From contig JBAJFE010000042.1 in the NCBI GenBank assembly GCA_037903355.1, forward strand, positions 1,376,001 through 1,440,000: a stretch of DNA of 64,000 nt, in the 5' to 3' direction. The stretch is from Trichuris trichiura. Lineage: Eukaryota; Nematoda; Enoplea; Trichinellida; Trichuridae. The notes under the pieces are model-generated. The model was not told the DNA's origin. It saw only the letters and a program-made list of their open reading frames with translations, and searched no databases. Shown here one piece after another: positions 47,621 through 58,296 of this stretch. The position numbers and the translations under genes are program-made. The stretch's first letter is position 1, and each line of letters starts with the position of its first letter.

Positions 47621-48014
47621 CATACAAAGAACGCGAAAAAGCTATGCAAGAACCTGAATGAGAACGCGTCACTTCGTTCAAAACATTCTGTCTTTAAATT
47701 ACCACTAGCTGTGCCTGTTTTAATAGAATTTTGAACAGACTTTTACGAAGCATGTCAAAATAATGAAATAATCAATAATCGTCTTTTATTACTCAAAATA
47801 TATATTTTGAATCTTTTGGCATAAGTAGGCATTTTCCTAGATCAACTCGAAAAAATAAGAAATAATGAGACTAATGAAACGCAGGCTAAGCTCCGGAAGT
47901 GAATAAAACGGAAGCAGACTAAGCGATTTGGCCACTCTTGCAAACATCTATACTCACTGAACAATAATCAGACAAGACAGGAAATCTGATTACATAAAAC
48001 TGTGATATTAGCGG

Positions 48015-48347
48015 TTACTTTCTGAAGGACACAGAAGGGTTAAAGTTGGTGTTCTTGAAAAATTTTTCTCTCTTCTTTCGAACTGCGCTTTCCAAGTCGA
48101 TTCTGCGCAACCTGTCGATTATTGTTTTGAGACAGTCCATATTGAGCTTTGGCAAATCTACATCAGGCGGAGAATGTGAAAAGTGCGCTAACACATCAGG
48201 ATTGTGCTTTGCCCAGAAGAAAGCGTCTAAAAGGCACGTTGGAGACCAGTAGCACTCTTCATCCATCGACTTAGCTACTCCGACATGTTGAACAAGCAAT
48301 GAGCTTTCACGCGAAGCTAGCATACAGTTTTCTTTTCCCCTGTTCAT
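48015..48347 (-). CDS. Possible terminal exon, hypothetical
   Basis: A 110-codon open frame ends at a stop at 48015. It is rich in residues typical of folded proteins (several Trp, Cys and Phe) and ends in a basic helical stretch (RKKREKFF). No upstream exon, splice partner or family was identified. It could equally be chance. Confidence 0.2.
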   Translation of the reverse strand: MNRGKENCMLASRESSLLVQHVGVAKSMDEECYWSPTCLLDAFFWAKHNPDVLAHFSHSPPDVDLPKLNMDCLKTIIDRLRRIDLESAVRKKREKFFKNTNFNPSVSFRK

Positions 48348-51300
48348 TGAAAAGTTCCCATAACTCCTAAGTCGTTGGTCATAGTTTCTTCTGTCCTTTG
48401 TACATTGGACAAACGCGTCTTAAAATCTCAGATGACGGTGTGTGTTCTTCACGTTTATTGATAACATCCTTAACATAATCATGCTTGCACTATATTTCAG
48501 CCAATTCGACACAGTGGACAATTATTGAGCAGCTGTTACTGTCTGTTTCCAGCCGGCTATCCTTGTTCACGAAAGCGCATACGCAGGTGCTTCAATGCAA
48601 AGTTTACATGATTATTGTTACTCTGTGAAAGAATGAAAACTGCTTGAACGGTCACGGCGGAACCCTCAAGCATAGGCTTTCAGACAGAATATTTGAATAC
48701 TGTCACTGCTAGAAATAGTCTAAGATTAACTACTACCCCATGAAAATCAGTTGATGAAAGCGCTTACCGCATCTCTGTATTAAGTTTTGAAAGTTCGCCT
48801 TTCAGTTTTTTGTTTCTAAAGCCTTTGTTTGTGTCATTAGGATAGCCAAACATCTGCTCCGCATCCACAAACAAATGTGTTCAATTTTCTTTACTCGATA
48901 ATTGTTTCGCTTTAGTTTTGAGAAGCAGCCTGAGAAGTCTAAATTGCAACAGTTCAGCAAGGAAAGACTGCAACAGAAACCGCAAGAACTTCTTGCTGTG
49001 CTTATCATTGAATTGTAGTGTCAAGAGTCCTGTGTGAAAGCGGTACAGTCGGTCCTTGAGGGTAACTTTACTGTTAAAGACTGAGCAGCGTCGAGGCCGC
49101 TTGAAAATTGAAAATAGCGATTTGCGATTCTTGCATGGAGGAAATCCGGCACTGGCGAAACGAGAACTTGCAGAAACCTTTAGTGTTCTCAGTTAAGATT
49201 TTGCTAGATGGCTCTAACCAAAAGTAAAATTCAAAACTTCAGCAAGACGTGGCACGCGAGTTTGCATTTCAAATGACCGGTCTGGAAAACTTTCTTTGGC
49301 CGATTGTTACGTAAAACGAAAATTGGCCTCTGTGCGACAGTCTGAAAGGAAAAGTTAATGGCAGGACTCAAGAGGAAAAATCATTTCTACAACAAAGCTG
49401 GCAGTATAAGACGAAAAGGTGCTCTTGCCTAAATGGAGAGACGAAGAAGGCACGTTGCATCAGGAAGCACTCTAACTGGGACAAACGGTTACTGCACATT
49501 CTACTGCAAACAACTCACAAAATTATTAGAAGCTAAGCGAAAAAAGTTGAAATTTTTGTCAAACCAGGGTAATGGTACTCTCTTCCGTCCTAAGAGAATA
49601 CCTGTTGCAAGATTAGCGGAAAATGAAGTTTTAGATCTAGAGCAGGCACCAAAAGCGCATCCTCTGCTCAGATTAACACAGCAATACTTGCACGGCCTAC
49701 ATTTCGAAAATCTCATGAATTACTAAAAATAGTCAGCACACGTTTTTGATCAACTGGCATTTGACCGTTACCAGAACTCTGGCAGCAGGGTACTGATTGC
49801 CATGGAAATTATTCCGAATAAACGGTGTTGCTGCAGCCTGATTTAGCAAGCACTTTTAACTGACAGTAGAACGCGAACTTTGGCGGTAACGGTCCTCTAC
49901 AACTTCAGTGCACATCTAAAATTAAACGCTCGTACATATTGCAAATTCCCGCGCTTGCCAGTTGACAGTCGTTAGATGTAAAACTATTTGCAAGTGCTCT
50001 TGCAAGCCGCGAAATCTGATGCAGTCTGTGTAAACGCAATCTTAGCTCATTAGAAATTTCTTAGAAGCCTGTGGAGTTTTAATAGCTTCCGTTGATAAAG
50101 AGAGTATAAAAAGTTTTCCAGAAGTAGATTGTATTGAAAATAGAACTCTTTCTAACGGGCGTGTGAAATAGCACAATTTTAGTACGGAAAAACTACCCGT
50201 TGAACATTTAGAAGCAAGTGCCCCAATGCTAGAATTCAGGATTCACCGCTAAATTAATGGTATAGTGCGAGGCCAGTTCAGTGTTCTTTTTTCATAACCG
50301 GTATCTCTGTTACTCTTGCAGAAATTTAAACTTAAGCCCATTTGCGACAGAAAATTCAGGAAGTGTACCTTCAGATTTCCACCATATGCAAAATTTCTAT
50401 CATTTAGTGAGGAAAGATCAACTGTTGCAAGTTCCATAGTCAAACCCAAGCGCACAATTGCCGTGTACCGCTGTTTAACTGGAACTTGCGCATGAACTAC
50501 TCATTATTCACTTTCCGTTGATTCAGCAAACGGCTTTAGCTCTTGTGTCCTACATTTAGAATTCCAACATTCGGGATTGACTGCAACCCTTCTGTACCGG
50601 TTTACGTAACCATGCAAGCTCACATAGGAATCGCAAACTTGCCGAAAATAACCATACGTTAATGAAAAGCGAAAAGTCGCGAAGCTTTACACATTAAGGT
50701 TTTTATCTTTTCCAATGGTTATCAGTCGTTGAAAAGATAAAAAGGATGCAGGTCGTTACAGAGCCACAAATCTGAAAGTGGAAGTCCTAAAAGGGCGAGA
50801 GCTCGAAGAGTTTGCAACCCAAGATTAGTCGAAACATCGAATGGATCAAAATCTCGAGTTGATTCAAAGACTGAATCAATCAAAATCCTAAAAATCAAAA
50901 TCCGCGGCAGGGTTCAACGAAAGTCAAAATTCTGAATCGTCGATACATCGAAAACTTAAATCGCGAACCTGATAGGAATTATGAAAGTTCCGGAGTTCAA
51001 AATCTGGAAATTTTAGGATTTTAATTTCGAAGGAATTTGACCCATTATAGAGTTTGTCTAAAACACAAATAGGACTTTTCGCTGTTCGAACAACAACTTC
51101 AGTTTTCGAGCCTTCAGCTCGCTAGCGAATTAGATTACTCGACATCCTGAAGAGAGAGCCCATACCGTGTTTTTACTAATCAGAAGCTGCTCCCTTCAGG
51201 ATTTTGATCTATTCAAAATTTCAACCCATTTAGCGTTTCTACCTAATCTCGAACTTCCATCTTTTCTGATCTCAGTCCATTTGGTCTGACTGGTTTGCAG

Positions 51301-51529
51301 GCTATAAAACCTGTCCTGCACTTAAAAATACTCAGCATTTCTAGTTTTCGAGCCCTCCTTTACACCACGAGCTCAATCTTCATTAAGTGACATCCCGAAG
51401 ACAGAGCGACATTTCATAAATATGCTTGTGAAGCACTTCACGTCATTATTGTTTGTGTCTGTGCATTCTGAAGGGTAATCTTTTGTGGACGTGTCATGGT
51501 CGCGGCAGATCGGCTGGGCGCTCGCTCTA

Positions 51530-51691
51530 TCGTCTGACTGACGAGGTGGCACCAAGGCTCGATGACTCAAGATAGAACTGACTGCTGCGGTCCCGGCCGA
51601 AGTAGGTTGGATGGAGAGGCTTGCAACCATGAAGACTGGACCAGCGATGGGCACTCCTAGCGCTGAAGGCGGGTCCCACAGTGATTCGAAA
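51530..51691. repeat. Single diverged copy of the 35.3-kb element arm
   Basis: The block follows the same order of words as 35630-35790 (GTCTGACTG, CACCAAGG, TCAAGATAGA, then the core position). The core is degraded: CTGAAGG at 51663-51669 and GAAA at 51688-51691 without a good stem II. It shows that the family also exists as single arms. Confidence 0.55.
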
Positions 51692-52366
51692 TCTCCTCTT
51701 GAAACGTTTATAACAATAAACGTTGTTTCATGAACCGGTTAAAAACCCGCGTCTAAAAAGATTTTATAAAATTTTCGCATGAACAGATACGTTTTTTTTA
51801 GCATCTGAAACCGCAAAACCACCAGAATGTGAGCGCTAACAACACAGTACTGCTTATTAAGAACTCTGGCCTTCAGAATTACGGCCCTAATCGATGCATT
51901 TCAAGGGTTTTGAAATTCGGGATTTGGATCAGTACCGTATCGTCTTATACACACTAACATTTCTTCGCGCTTTCAAGTGCGTTAACTTTAGAAATAGCTT
52001 CACTAAGAAAACGGTATGACGCCCTGACGAATGCCCCAGGACTACAAATGTATACTGAATAAGCAAAACCTTATGGACCGCCCAACGGATATCGCGCGTT
52101 CTGCAGAATGATATTTCCAAGGATATGCGTGAATGCAGGTTCAATGCTTTATTGGCGCAAGCTTCCATGCTTCAAACATAGTGCCAAAGAAATAAGTCTG
52201 ATGTTTTGTCTCCGAAATGAAATTAACTCACTCCATTGAATGCAGCTAAAGCGCGGAAAACCCAAACAAAAATGACTGATTGATGTAAGCTGAGCATAAG
52301 CAGTAAGAGTAATGCTAAGCATTACCGAACACTAAGGCAAAGAGTGCAACCCCAATATACGCAAAC

Positions 52367-53088
52367 TCAGCCGCCCAGTTGTTCGTACAACTTTGGAACA
52401 TAGTCGTCCCACTGAGCCTGAAACAGGCATTACTAACAAAAGTTATACAAACCAATAAGGAAAAAACGACCTGATATAAATTTCCAGCAACCGGGTCTCC
52501 CAAATTGTGCTTTTTGGCAAATTTCGACGCACTCCAACCACCTCGTCCACTCCCAGAACGATTAGTTAAATGGCCATGCTCACGATCATTAATTCTTCCT
52601 TGCTGCTTGTAAACCAAAAATACGTAACGATGCAAGCCAGTTCCTTTTGGTGGTCCAGCACCAATGTACTCCGACAATGTTTCACCTTGAGCGACTTTGT
52701 TACCGGGAATGTTTACTACTAGCCAATGGTGCCACTCTCGAAACCTAGGAGATGAGCGACTTGGAGCATCCGGATCTTAAAATAAAACTGAGAAATTAGG
52801 AAGAAAAAAAAGTAAAGTTCAAACCTGTCACTATGAGCGTATGGAGAGAAGAAGAATCCGATTCCCAATGAACCTCTGGCGGATCCTTCACTTGCGTTGG
52901 CTTCAATACGTTTCCCAATTCAGCGCTGACACCACTAGAAAATTTTGCCTTAAAAAAATGTGCTGTCAGTGGACTTATGCAATAAATAACCCACTGGAAC
53001 TTACACTGCACAGCTGCTCGGGTGCTTTTGCTACTACGTCAGGAACGACGCCGTGCTCGGCAAACTTTCCTGGTACGTTAGAACTCAT
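52367..53088 (-). CDS. Phosphatidylethanolamine-binding protein family (RKIP-like), 4 exons
   Basis: PEBP proteins bind anionic ligands and phospholipid head groups and can act as Raf-kinase inhibitors in the cytosol. Exons on the minus strand: 53088-53005, 52948-52825, 52775-52471 and 52417-52367. Introns are 49-56 nt with GT-AG ends and matching phase, giving 187 residues, the same length as human PEBP1. The protein starts [19 protein letters not shown] and has the ligand-pocket signature DPDAPSR and [42 protein letters not shown] and a C-terminal [15 protein letters not shown] then follow. All signature residues of the pocket (Asp, His, Gly-Pro-Pro, Tyr/His) are present, so it is likely functional. 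The exact paralogue cannot be named from this alone. Confidence 0.95.
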
Positions 53089-53938
53089 AACGCTAAAAGC
53101 AATTAACAAAGATAATGCAATCAATGCACCGTGATGCAACTGCAATTTGGCTGAACTACTCCCGTTCGAACATCAAAACTAGCAAAGCCTTTCGACAACG
53201 AAAAGATAGCGCAAAAGCACAAACCATCAAACTTAAGCATAGTGAAACATGGAAACTTGCAATTTTAAAGAACAAACTGTTGAAAGTAGAAGCAAGCACA
53301 CACTGAACATTACGTTGCACACAGACGCGCCACAGGAACGAACGACGAACGACAAAACAGTGACCTACACGCCGACAACATCATGGTTACTGTGGAAAGT
53401 ACTACATTAACTACCTGCGAATCGGTATAAAAGAAAATCTATTTCTGAACACTCGAGTAGTCTTGACTGCGTGAAAAGAATTAACTGGCAAAAAATCGTA
53501 GGTAAAAGTTCGGCTGCTAGTTGCTAAGGAATTATAACTACGTAGCTAATTGCGCAAGTTCGCAATAGATATTCAATGAAAATGCGCGCACTTAACTGCT
53601 TCAGAACAGCATATTAGGCCAGGTGTTCAAGGAATAGTGCAATAGCGTGGAAATGTTTTGGTTCTTTATTAGACCGAAGGAAAGAAGCCGCTGCGTCGTT
53701 CTGTTTAATAACTTACAAAACTCGCCTGCGTGCTGAATACAAGCAAAATGGTTCGACGAAAGTAGAACTAAAACTATGTCTATTTTTCACTTGCTGACAA
53801 CAAGAAAAATTTCCACCGTAACATTCTCGACTTTTCAAAGAACAGTGAGCTCTCCTACTAATCCGTTTGTGGTGTAATCTTATTAAATAGGTGTCCAAAT
53901 AATTTTTGCTTCTGCTATTTCATACTATAATGCCTACT
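53089..53938. other. Spacer between PEBP gene and PLE-1
   Basis: It presumably holds the PEBP promoter. No gene or repeat is recognised apart from the target-site copy TATAATGCCTACT at 53926-53938. Confidence 0.45.
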
Positions 53939-53945
53939 GTGGTTG

Positions 53946-54029
53946 TAAGGTCTTCTACGGCTTTTCCCGTTTTTTCGTTGTGCTGTTATCTGTAATTAAA
54001 CTAAAACAACTGCTCTACCAACGGATGGA
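53946..54029 (-). repeat. PLE-1 3' pLTR segment (direct repeat copy 1)
   Basis: It matches 57009-57092 nearly base for base. It contains the motif complementary to CATCCATCCGTTGGTAG, found at every PLE-type end in the window. Confidence 0.8.
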
Positions 54030-54088
54030 TGAGCCGTTATTAAGAAAAGGTACAGATATCAACGCACTCAACTTTTAATGTTCAAAGC

Positions 54089-54116
54089 TTTCGGAACGCT
54101 CTAGTTCCGTCGTCAG
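54089..54116 (-). ncRNA. Hammerhead ribozyme-like core in the PLE-1 tail
   Basis: On the minus strand it reads CTGACGA, a GGAAC/GTTCC stem II with loop TAGAGC, then GAAA and GCTTTG. A CGGAG word 25 nt upstream (54145-54141) could pair with CTTTG through two G-T wobbles to form stem III, as in PLE-2, where it would pair with CTCCG. Confidence 0.7.
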
Positions 54117-54191
54117 AGAGGTGGTGGAGGAGGTGTTATTCTCCGAACGGTGTTATATAGGCTCACGTAACAATAGGAATGGGGGTCGAGG

Positions 54192-56822
54192 TCAGCGCGG
54201 CAGAGAGCAACACTTGGTTTTACTAATCAGTGGGTCCCAAGCCGAGCTAACCTCTTGTCCTTTGTCACGGTTGATGGTATGGTTGTGGCGAATGTAAAGA
54301 GCCTCCTTAACCCGGCGGAGGTGTAAGTGGCTCTCGCGACAAATAATTTGCGGTTGTAGGTCGAGAGAACATTGAGAGGAATGCTCGACGACCGCCGACG
54401 CTTTGATCGTCTCTTCTATGATCTTCTCCGGTTTGAGCTTCTGTGGTCGGCCTCGTCGCGGATTATTTGTCCTTTGTCCGTCGGGTTCGGTCAGTCTTCG
54501 CATTGCCTCTTTGTATCAGCCGACGTTGGTCATGTGCTAGCCGTACCTGTGAAATAAAGTGTTGCCCGTTTCTCCTATGTAGGAGGCGTTGCAACCGCAT
54601 CTTATCTCATAGACGACGCCAGGTCTCCTATCAAAGGGAACTATGATCTTATCGCTCCTCACCATTGAACGCAAACTGTTGGATGTTGTAAATCGAACCT
54701 TGAAATCTAGGGAACGGCTTAATCGTAGGATTCGTTCCCCGATGCCGTTGTAATAGGGGATAAACAAAATGGGGCGACTATTCGTGATTCCAGTGTTGTC
54801 AATGTTATTATTCGCAATGGTATTAGTATTATCAGTGTTATTGAGGTTATTATTTTCGTTAGGGGAAGGATTTGAGTGCCGTCTGCATTCGGCGATGATG
54901 TGTTTAACTAGAGAGTGTGGGTACCCATTTTCTGTGAAAGTTTGGAGGATGTATTTTAATTCAGCCGGAAGAAATGCAGGGTCACAGATTGCTAGGGCCC
55001 GATCAACCATCCCTTTTACAATACCTCGTTTGACTGATAAAGGATGGTGGGAAGAGAAATGCAGTTACCTGTTGGAATGGGTTGGTTTTCTGTAAACGGA
55101 GGTCCTTATTTGGTTGCCCTGTTTTATCACTAGTACGTCTAAAAAAGGAAGTTTGTTATTTACTTCTGTTTCCATCGTTAACCGTATATTATTGGGAAAG
55201 ATACTGTTTAAGTGGCTTAGGAAAGTCCCCTCCTTGCCCGCGGTGGTAATGGCAAAAATGTCGTCTACGTAACGTTTGAAAAAGATAGGCGCGTCGTCAG
55301 AACCTATGCTAGCGAAGGCCTTTTCTTCGAAGTGTTCCATGAAGATTTCGGCTAGAATGGGGGAAAGGGGGCTGCCCATAGGAGCACCATCTGTTTGTAA
55401 GAAGAAGCTGTCTTGGAATCTGAAGTAATTCCCTTGTTTCATGCAAAAGGCAATCAGTTTTGTTATGTGAAAGAGGTTTAGTTTGGTTTTTAGGGGTCTC
55501 GTGGTGTCACGTTTTAAAAGTTTCTCTAAGAGGTCAATTGTGTAGTTTATGGGAATACTCGTGAAAAGGTCTTTGACGTCATAGCTTACCATAATGCTGT
55601 TCGGTGTTAATGTGATTGGTTTTAACGCCGTGCAGAAGTCTTTGCAGTTTTTGACATGGGATTTACGTTTACCCGTTAACGGTTGAAGAATGTCTTTTAG
55701 ATAAGTGCACAACTTTGATGTTACGCTATTGACGCTGGAAACGACTGGTCTTAGCGGAATACCTTCCTTGTGGATCTTGGGGAGTCCGTATAGTTCAGGG
55801 CATTTAACATTGTTTAAGAAGAAAATGTAGTTACTTATGTAGGCGAGCTGTTGGTCGTTTTTCTCGCTCGCGAAAGCCTCCAATAAAGCCCTCAATTCTA
55901 CACGTGTCTGTGGTGTTGGATCTTCAGGAATGGGGTGGTATATTGTACTGTCTAAGAGGATGTTTATTTTCTGTATATAGTCATTTCTGTTAAGGAGAAC
56001 CACAACGTTACCTTTATCCGCTTTGGTGATTATTATGTCTTTTCGCGACCTTAGTTGTTTTATAACCCGCTGCTCCTCGTGGGATACTTTAGGTGTTGAT
56101 GATGGGCGACTCTGCAATAGGATGTTTGATATTGATGCTCTGACCTGTGTAGCCTTTACAGATTCAGTGTGAGAGAGCCCGCTCTCCACCGAGGAGATAA
56201 TGTCCATAACGGGAATATTCTTAGGGGTGGGAACGAAGTTTAGTCCCCTGGCGAGAACCCCTTTCTCAATCTCATTCAAGCTGGTAGAGCTTAGATTGAC
56301 CACTACTTTATCAATGCTTTGTATGCCGGGGTTCTTGGTGCGTTTGTTTGATCTTGTAAATTCCCAAGACCGCGAACTTTATAAAGTGTTGAGTTTTTTA
56401 TTTAAGATCTCAGTCTGATGTAGTTTGGCTAATGCGCAGCTGTTTTTAATATATACATGCAACTGAGATATGAAATTGAAATTAATTGAACGTGAAAGAA
56501 ATTGTGTACAATGGCTGCATGCATTTTTAAGTAGGGGAGAAGATTTTCTATGATCACGAATAGTACCTTTTAGGAGGGAGACCCCGGTCGATTGTAACAG
56601 TTTTGACGTTCTTGTATTTTGGGCATGGTTCCATTTTATTTGGAAACATTTTGGTAGGAGACCTGCATCGCGGCATTTTAGTAGGAATGTCAACTTACCC
56701 ATCGTTAATGTCAATTTCATTGATGATCTTTCAAGTTGTTTGGCTGCGTCAAGGCAAAGTGCGCCGTGGGCACTGAGGATGTTCTTGAAAACTGGGTGTT
56801 TTGTAACGGGCTGTATTTTCAT
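54192..56822 (-). pseudogene. PLE-1 polyprotein: reverse transcriptase plus GIY-YIG endonuclease
   Basis: One frame stays in register from the ATG at 56822 to the stop at 54192, about 876 codons, broken only by four in-frame stops: near 56379 (TAA), 55065 (TAA), 54537 (TAG) and shortly after it (TGA). The two TAAs lie where PLE-2 has a Tyr TAC codon. In order it shows an N-terminal helical region, ADKGNVVVLL, YGLPKIHKEG, YDVKDLFTSIPI, GAPMGSPLSP and the catalytic RYVDDIFA. It then has the GIY-YIG nuclease (VVYEIRCGCNASYIGETG) and a Cys/His cluster (HSSQC...CRESH). No frameshift was seen. It is most likely non-functional unless stops are suppressed. Confidence 0.85.
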
Positions 56823-57008
56823 AGTTGTAAGTGTTGTGTATTAAGGTAGCTGGTAGTGTCATTGACATGCTTCCGATATAAGCCTGCACACCGCTGTTAC
56901 AGTAGTCCTAGTACGCGTCACGCAGTTATTGGGTTTTTCTCTTTGGGTTGTAGTAAACGTTGTATGCCACGAGTCAACGGGTCCGCATGTACCCCTCAAA
57001 CATGACAA

Positions 57009-57092
57009 TAAGGTCTTCTACGGCTTTTCCCGTTTTTTCGTTGTGCTGTTATCTGTAACTAAACTAAAACAACTGCTCTACCAACGGATGGA
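57009..57092 (-). repeat. PLE-1 5' pLTR segment (direct repeat copy 2)
   Basis: This is the partner of 53946-54029, truncated at the 5' end of the insertion, eight bases from the target duplication at 57101. Confidence 0.8.
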
Positions 57093-57337
57093 AGAGATTT
57101 TATAATGCCTACTTTGCTATGAAGTATTAAATTTTTGTCTTTATTTAATAAACTTGAAATGATCTTGAACACGGGGTGTTTCTTAACGGGGCAATGGATT
57201 TTCATCTCTACTTCATACGGTATGCATTCTTGCCCGTTGATGGGTTCTGAAATTAAACCGAAGCAAATGCCCTACCAACGGATGGATGAGCAATTATTAA
57301 GGAAAAATACAGAACAAGTACTTAAACAGTTCGGAGC

Positions 57338-57366
57338 TTTCGGGACTAACCTTGTCCCGTCGTCAG
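57338..57366 (-). ncRNA. Hammerhead ribozyme-like core, PLE-2 left (inverted) arm
   Basis: On the minus strand it reads CTGACGA, a perfect GGGAC/GTCCC stem II, then GAAA and GCTCCG. It is identical to the right-arm copy at 60894-60922. Confidence 0.72.
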
Positions 57367-57386
57367 CGATGGTGGTAATGGTACTT

Positions 57387-58193
57387 TTACTCCGATGTTA
57401 AGGTATTTATAGGTACTGAGGGGGCGCCAGTCGGTATGGAACAACATCCCGTTTTACTGATAACAGATGTCCATATCGAGCTGACCTCCACCCCTTTGTC
57501 ACGGTTAATGGACATGTTATTGCGAATGAACAGGGACTCCTTTATTTGCCTAAGGCGAAAATGGCTCTCGCGGCAAATGATGGACGGGTGCAGGTCACGT
57601 GAACATTGAGAGGAATGCTCAGCAACCGCGGAGGTGTTCTTCGCTTTTTCCATGGCTTGTAAAGGGGGCACGGTTCTAGGGCGTCCCCGACGTATCCTGT
57701 GTATTCCATTCAGTTCATCTTCCGCGGATCGGTAACTCTTGAGCGCATTCATGTGTTCTTTAAATCTGTCAAATAATGTATTGCCCGTTTCTCCTATGTA
57801 GGAGGCGTTGCAATCACAATTAATCACATAAACGACGCCAGGTCTCTGTTCGAATGGGACCTTGATCTTATCGTTGCGCACTAAGGAACGAAGGTTGGGG
57901 GAAGACTTGAAGAAAATGCGGAAGCCGTACTGGCGACCCAGACGTTGCAAGTGTTCCCCCAGGCCGACGTAGTAGGGAATGGTGAGGACTGGAAGACGAT
58001 CTCTCTCAGTAGTTGAGGAGGAGTCGGCTGGGTTTAACCTTCGCGCTATGGTGGAGGAGACGAAGGTTTTGGGGTAGCCATTTTTCTCCAACGTCGTTGC
58101 AATGCGGTGTAATTCAGAATTCAGGAATTCAGGATCACAGATTGCGATGGCGCGGTCCACCATCCCTGTCACTATGCCCCTCTTTACTGACAT
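57387..58193 (-). pseudogene. Inverted PLE-2 endonuclease fragment (open frame)
   Basis: A 268-codon open frame covers the C-terminal third of the PLE protein: the connector (MVDRAIAICDPEF), GIY-YIG nuclease (VVYVINCDCNASYIGETG) and Cys/His cluster, ending in TLTSE. It has no reverse transcriptase part of its own. Unlike the plus-strand copy it lacks the premature TGA, so it preserves the older, intact state of this region. Confidence 0.8.
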
Positions 58194-58296
58194 GGGGTGG
58201 TGTGAGGAGAAATGCAGGTATCTGTCCGAATGCGTTGGTTTTCCTATATACTGTTGTCTTTAAAGACGTGGCATTTCGGGAACCAACACATCCAGG

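Larger units (their letters stand above)
45889..52366. other. Gene-poor region upstream of PEBP gene end
   Basis: No confident gene. An open frame at 48347-48015 (minus, 110 codons, ending in a stop) has gene-like composition (CYWSPTCLLDAFFWAKHNPD) and may be a terminal exon of an unidentified gene. Frames near 45957-46270 and 49433-49726 are weaker. Decayed relatives of the hammerhead elements lie at 47435-47620 and 51530-51691. Confidence 0.4.
53939..57100 (-). mobile_element. Penelope-like element PLE-1 with 13-bp target duplication
   Basis: The element is flanked by TATAATGCCTACT at 53926-53938 and 57101-57113. On the minus strand it has a 5' partial pLTR, an ORF with reverse transcriptase and GIY-YIG endonuclease, a hammerhead core and a 3' pLTR. 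Direct copies of an 84-bp pLTR segment lie at 57009-57092 and 53946-54029. This is the usual layout of endonuclease-bearing Penelope elements, which copy themselves by target-primed reverse transcription. Confidence 0.85.

Noticed and set aside
18396..51691. The regularly built inverted repeats as a CRISPR-like or bacterial system
   Set aside because: The copies are dispersed, long, palindromic and different in spacing; the genome is eukaryotic and the end motifs match Penelope-like elements.
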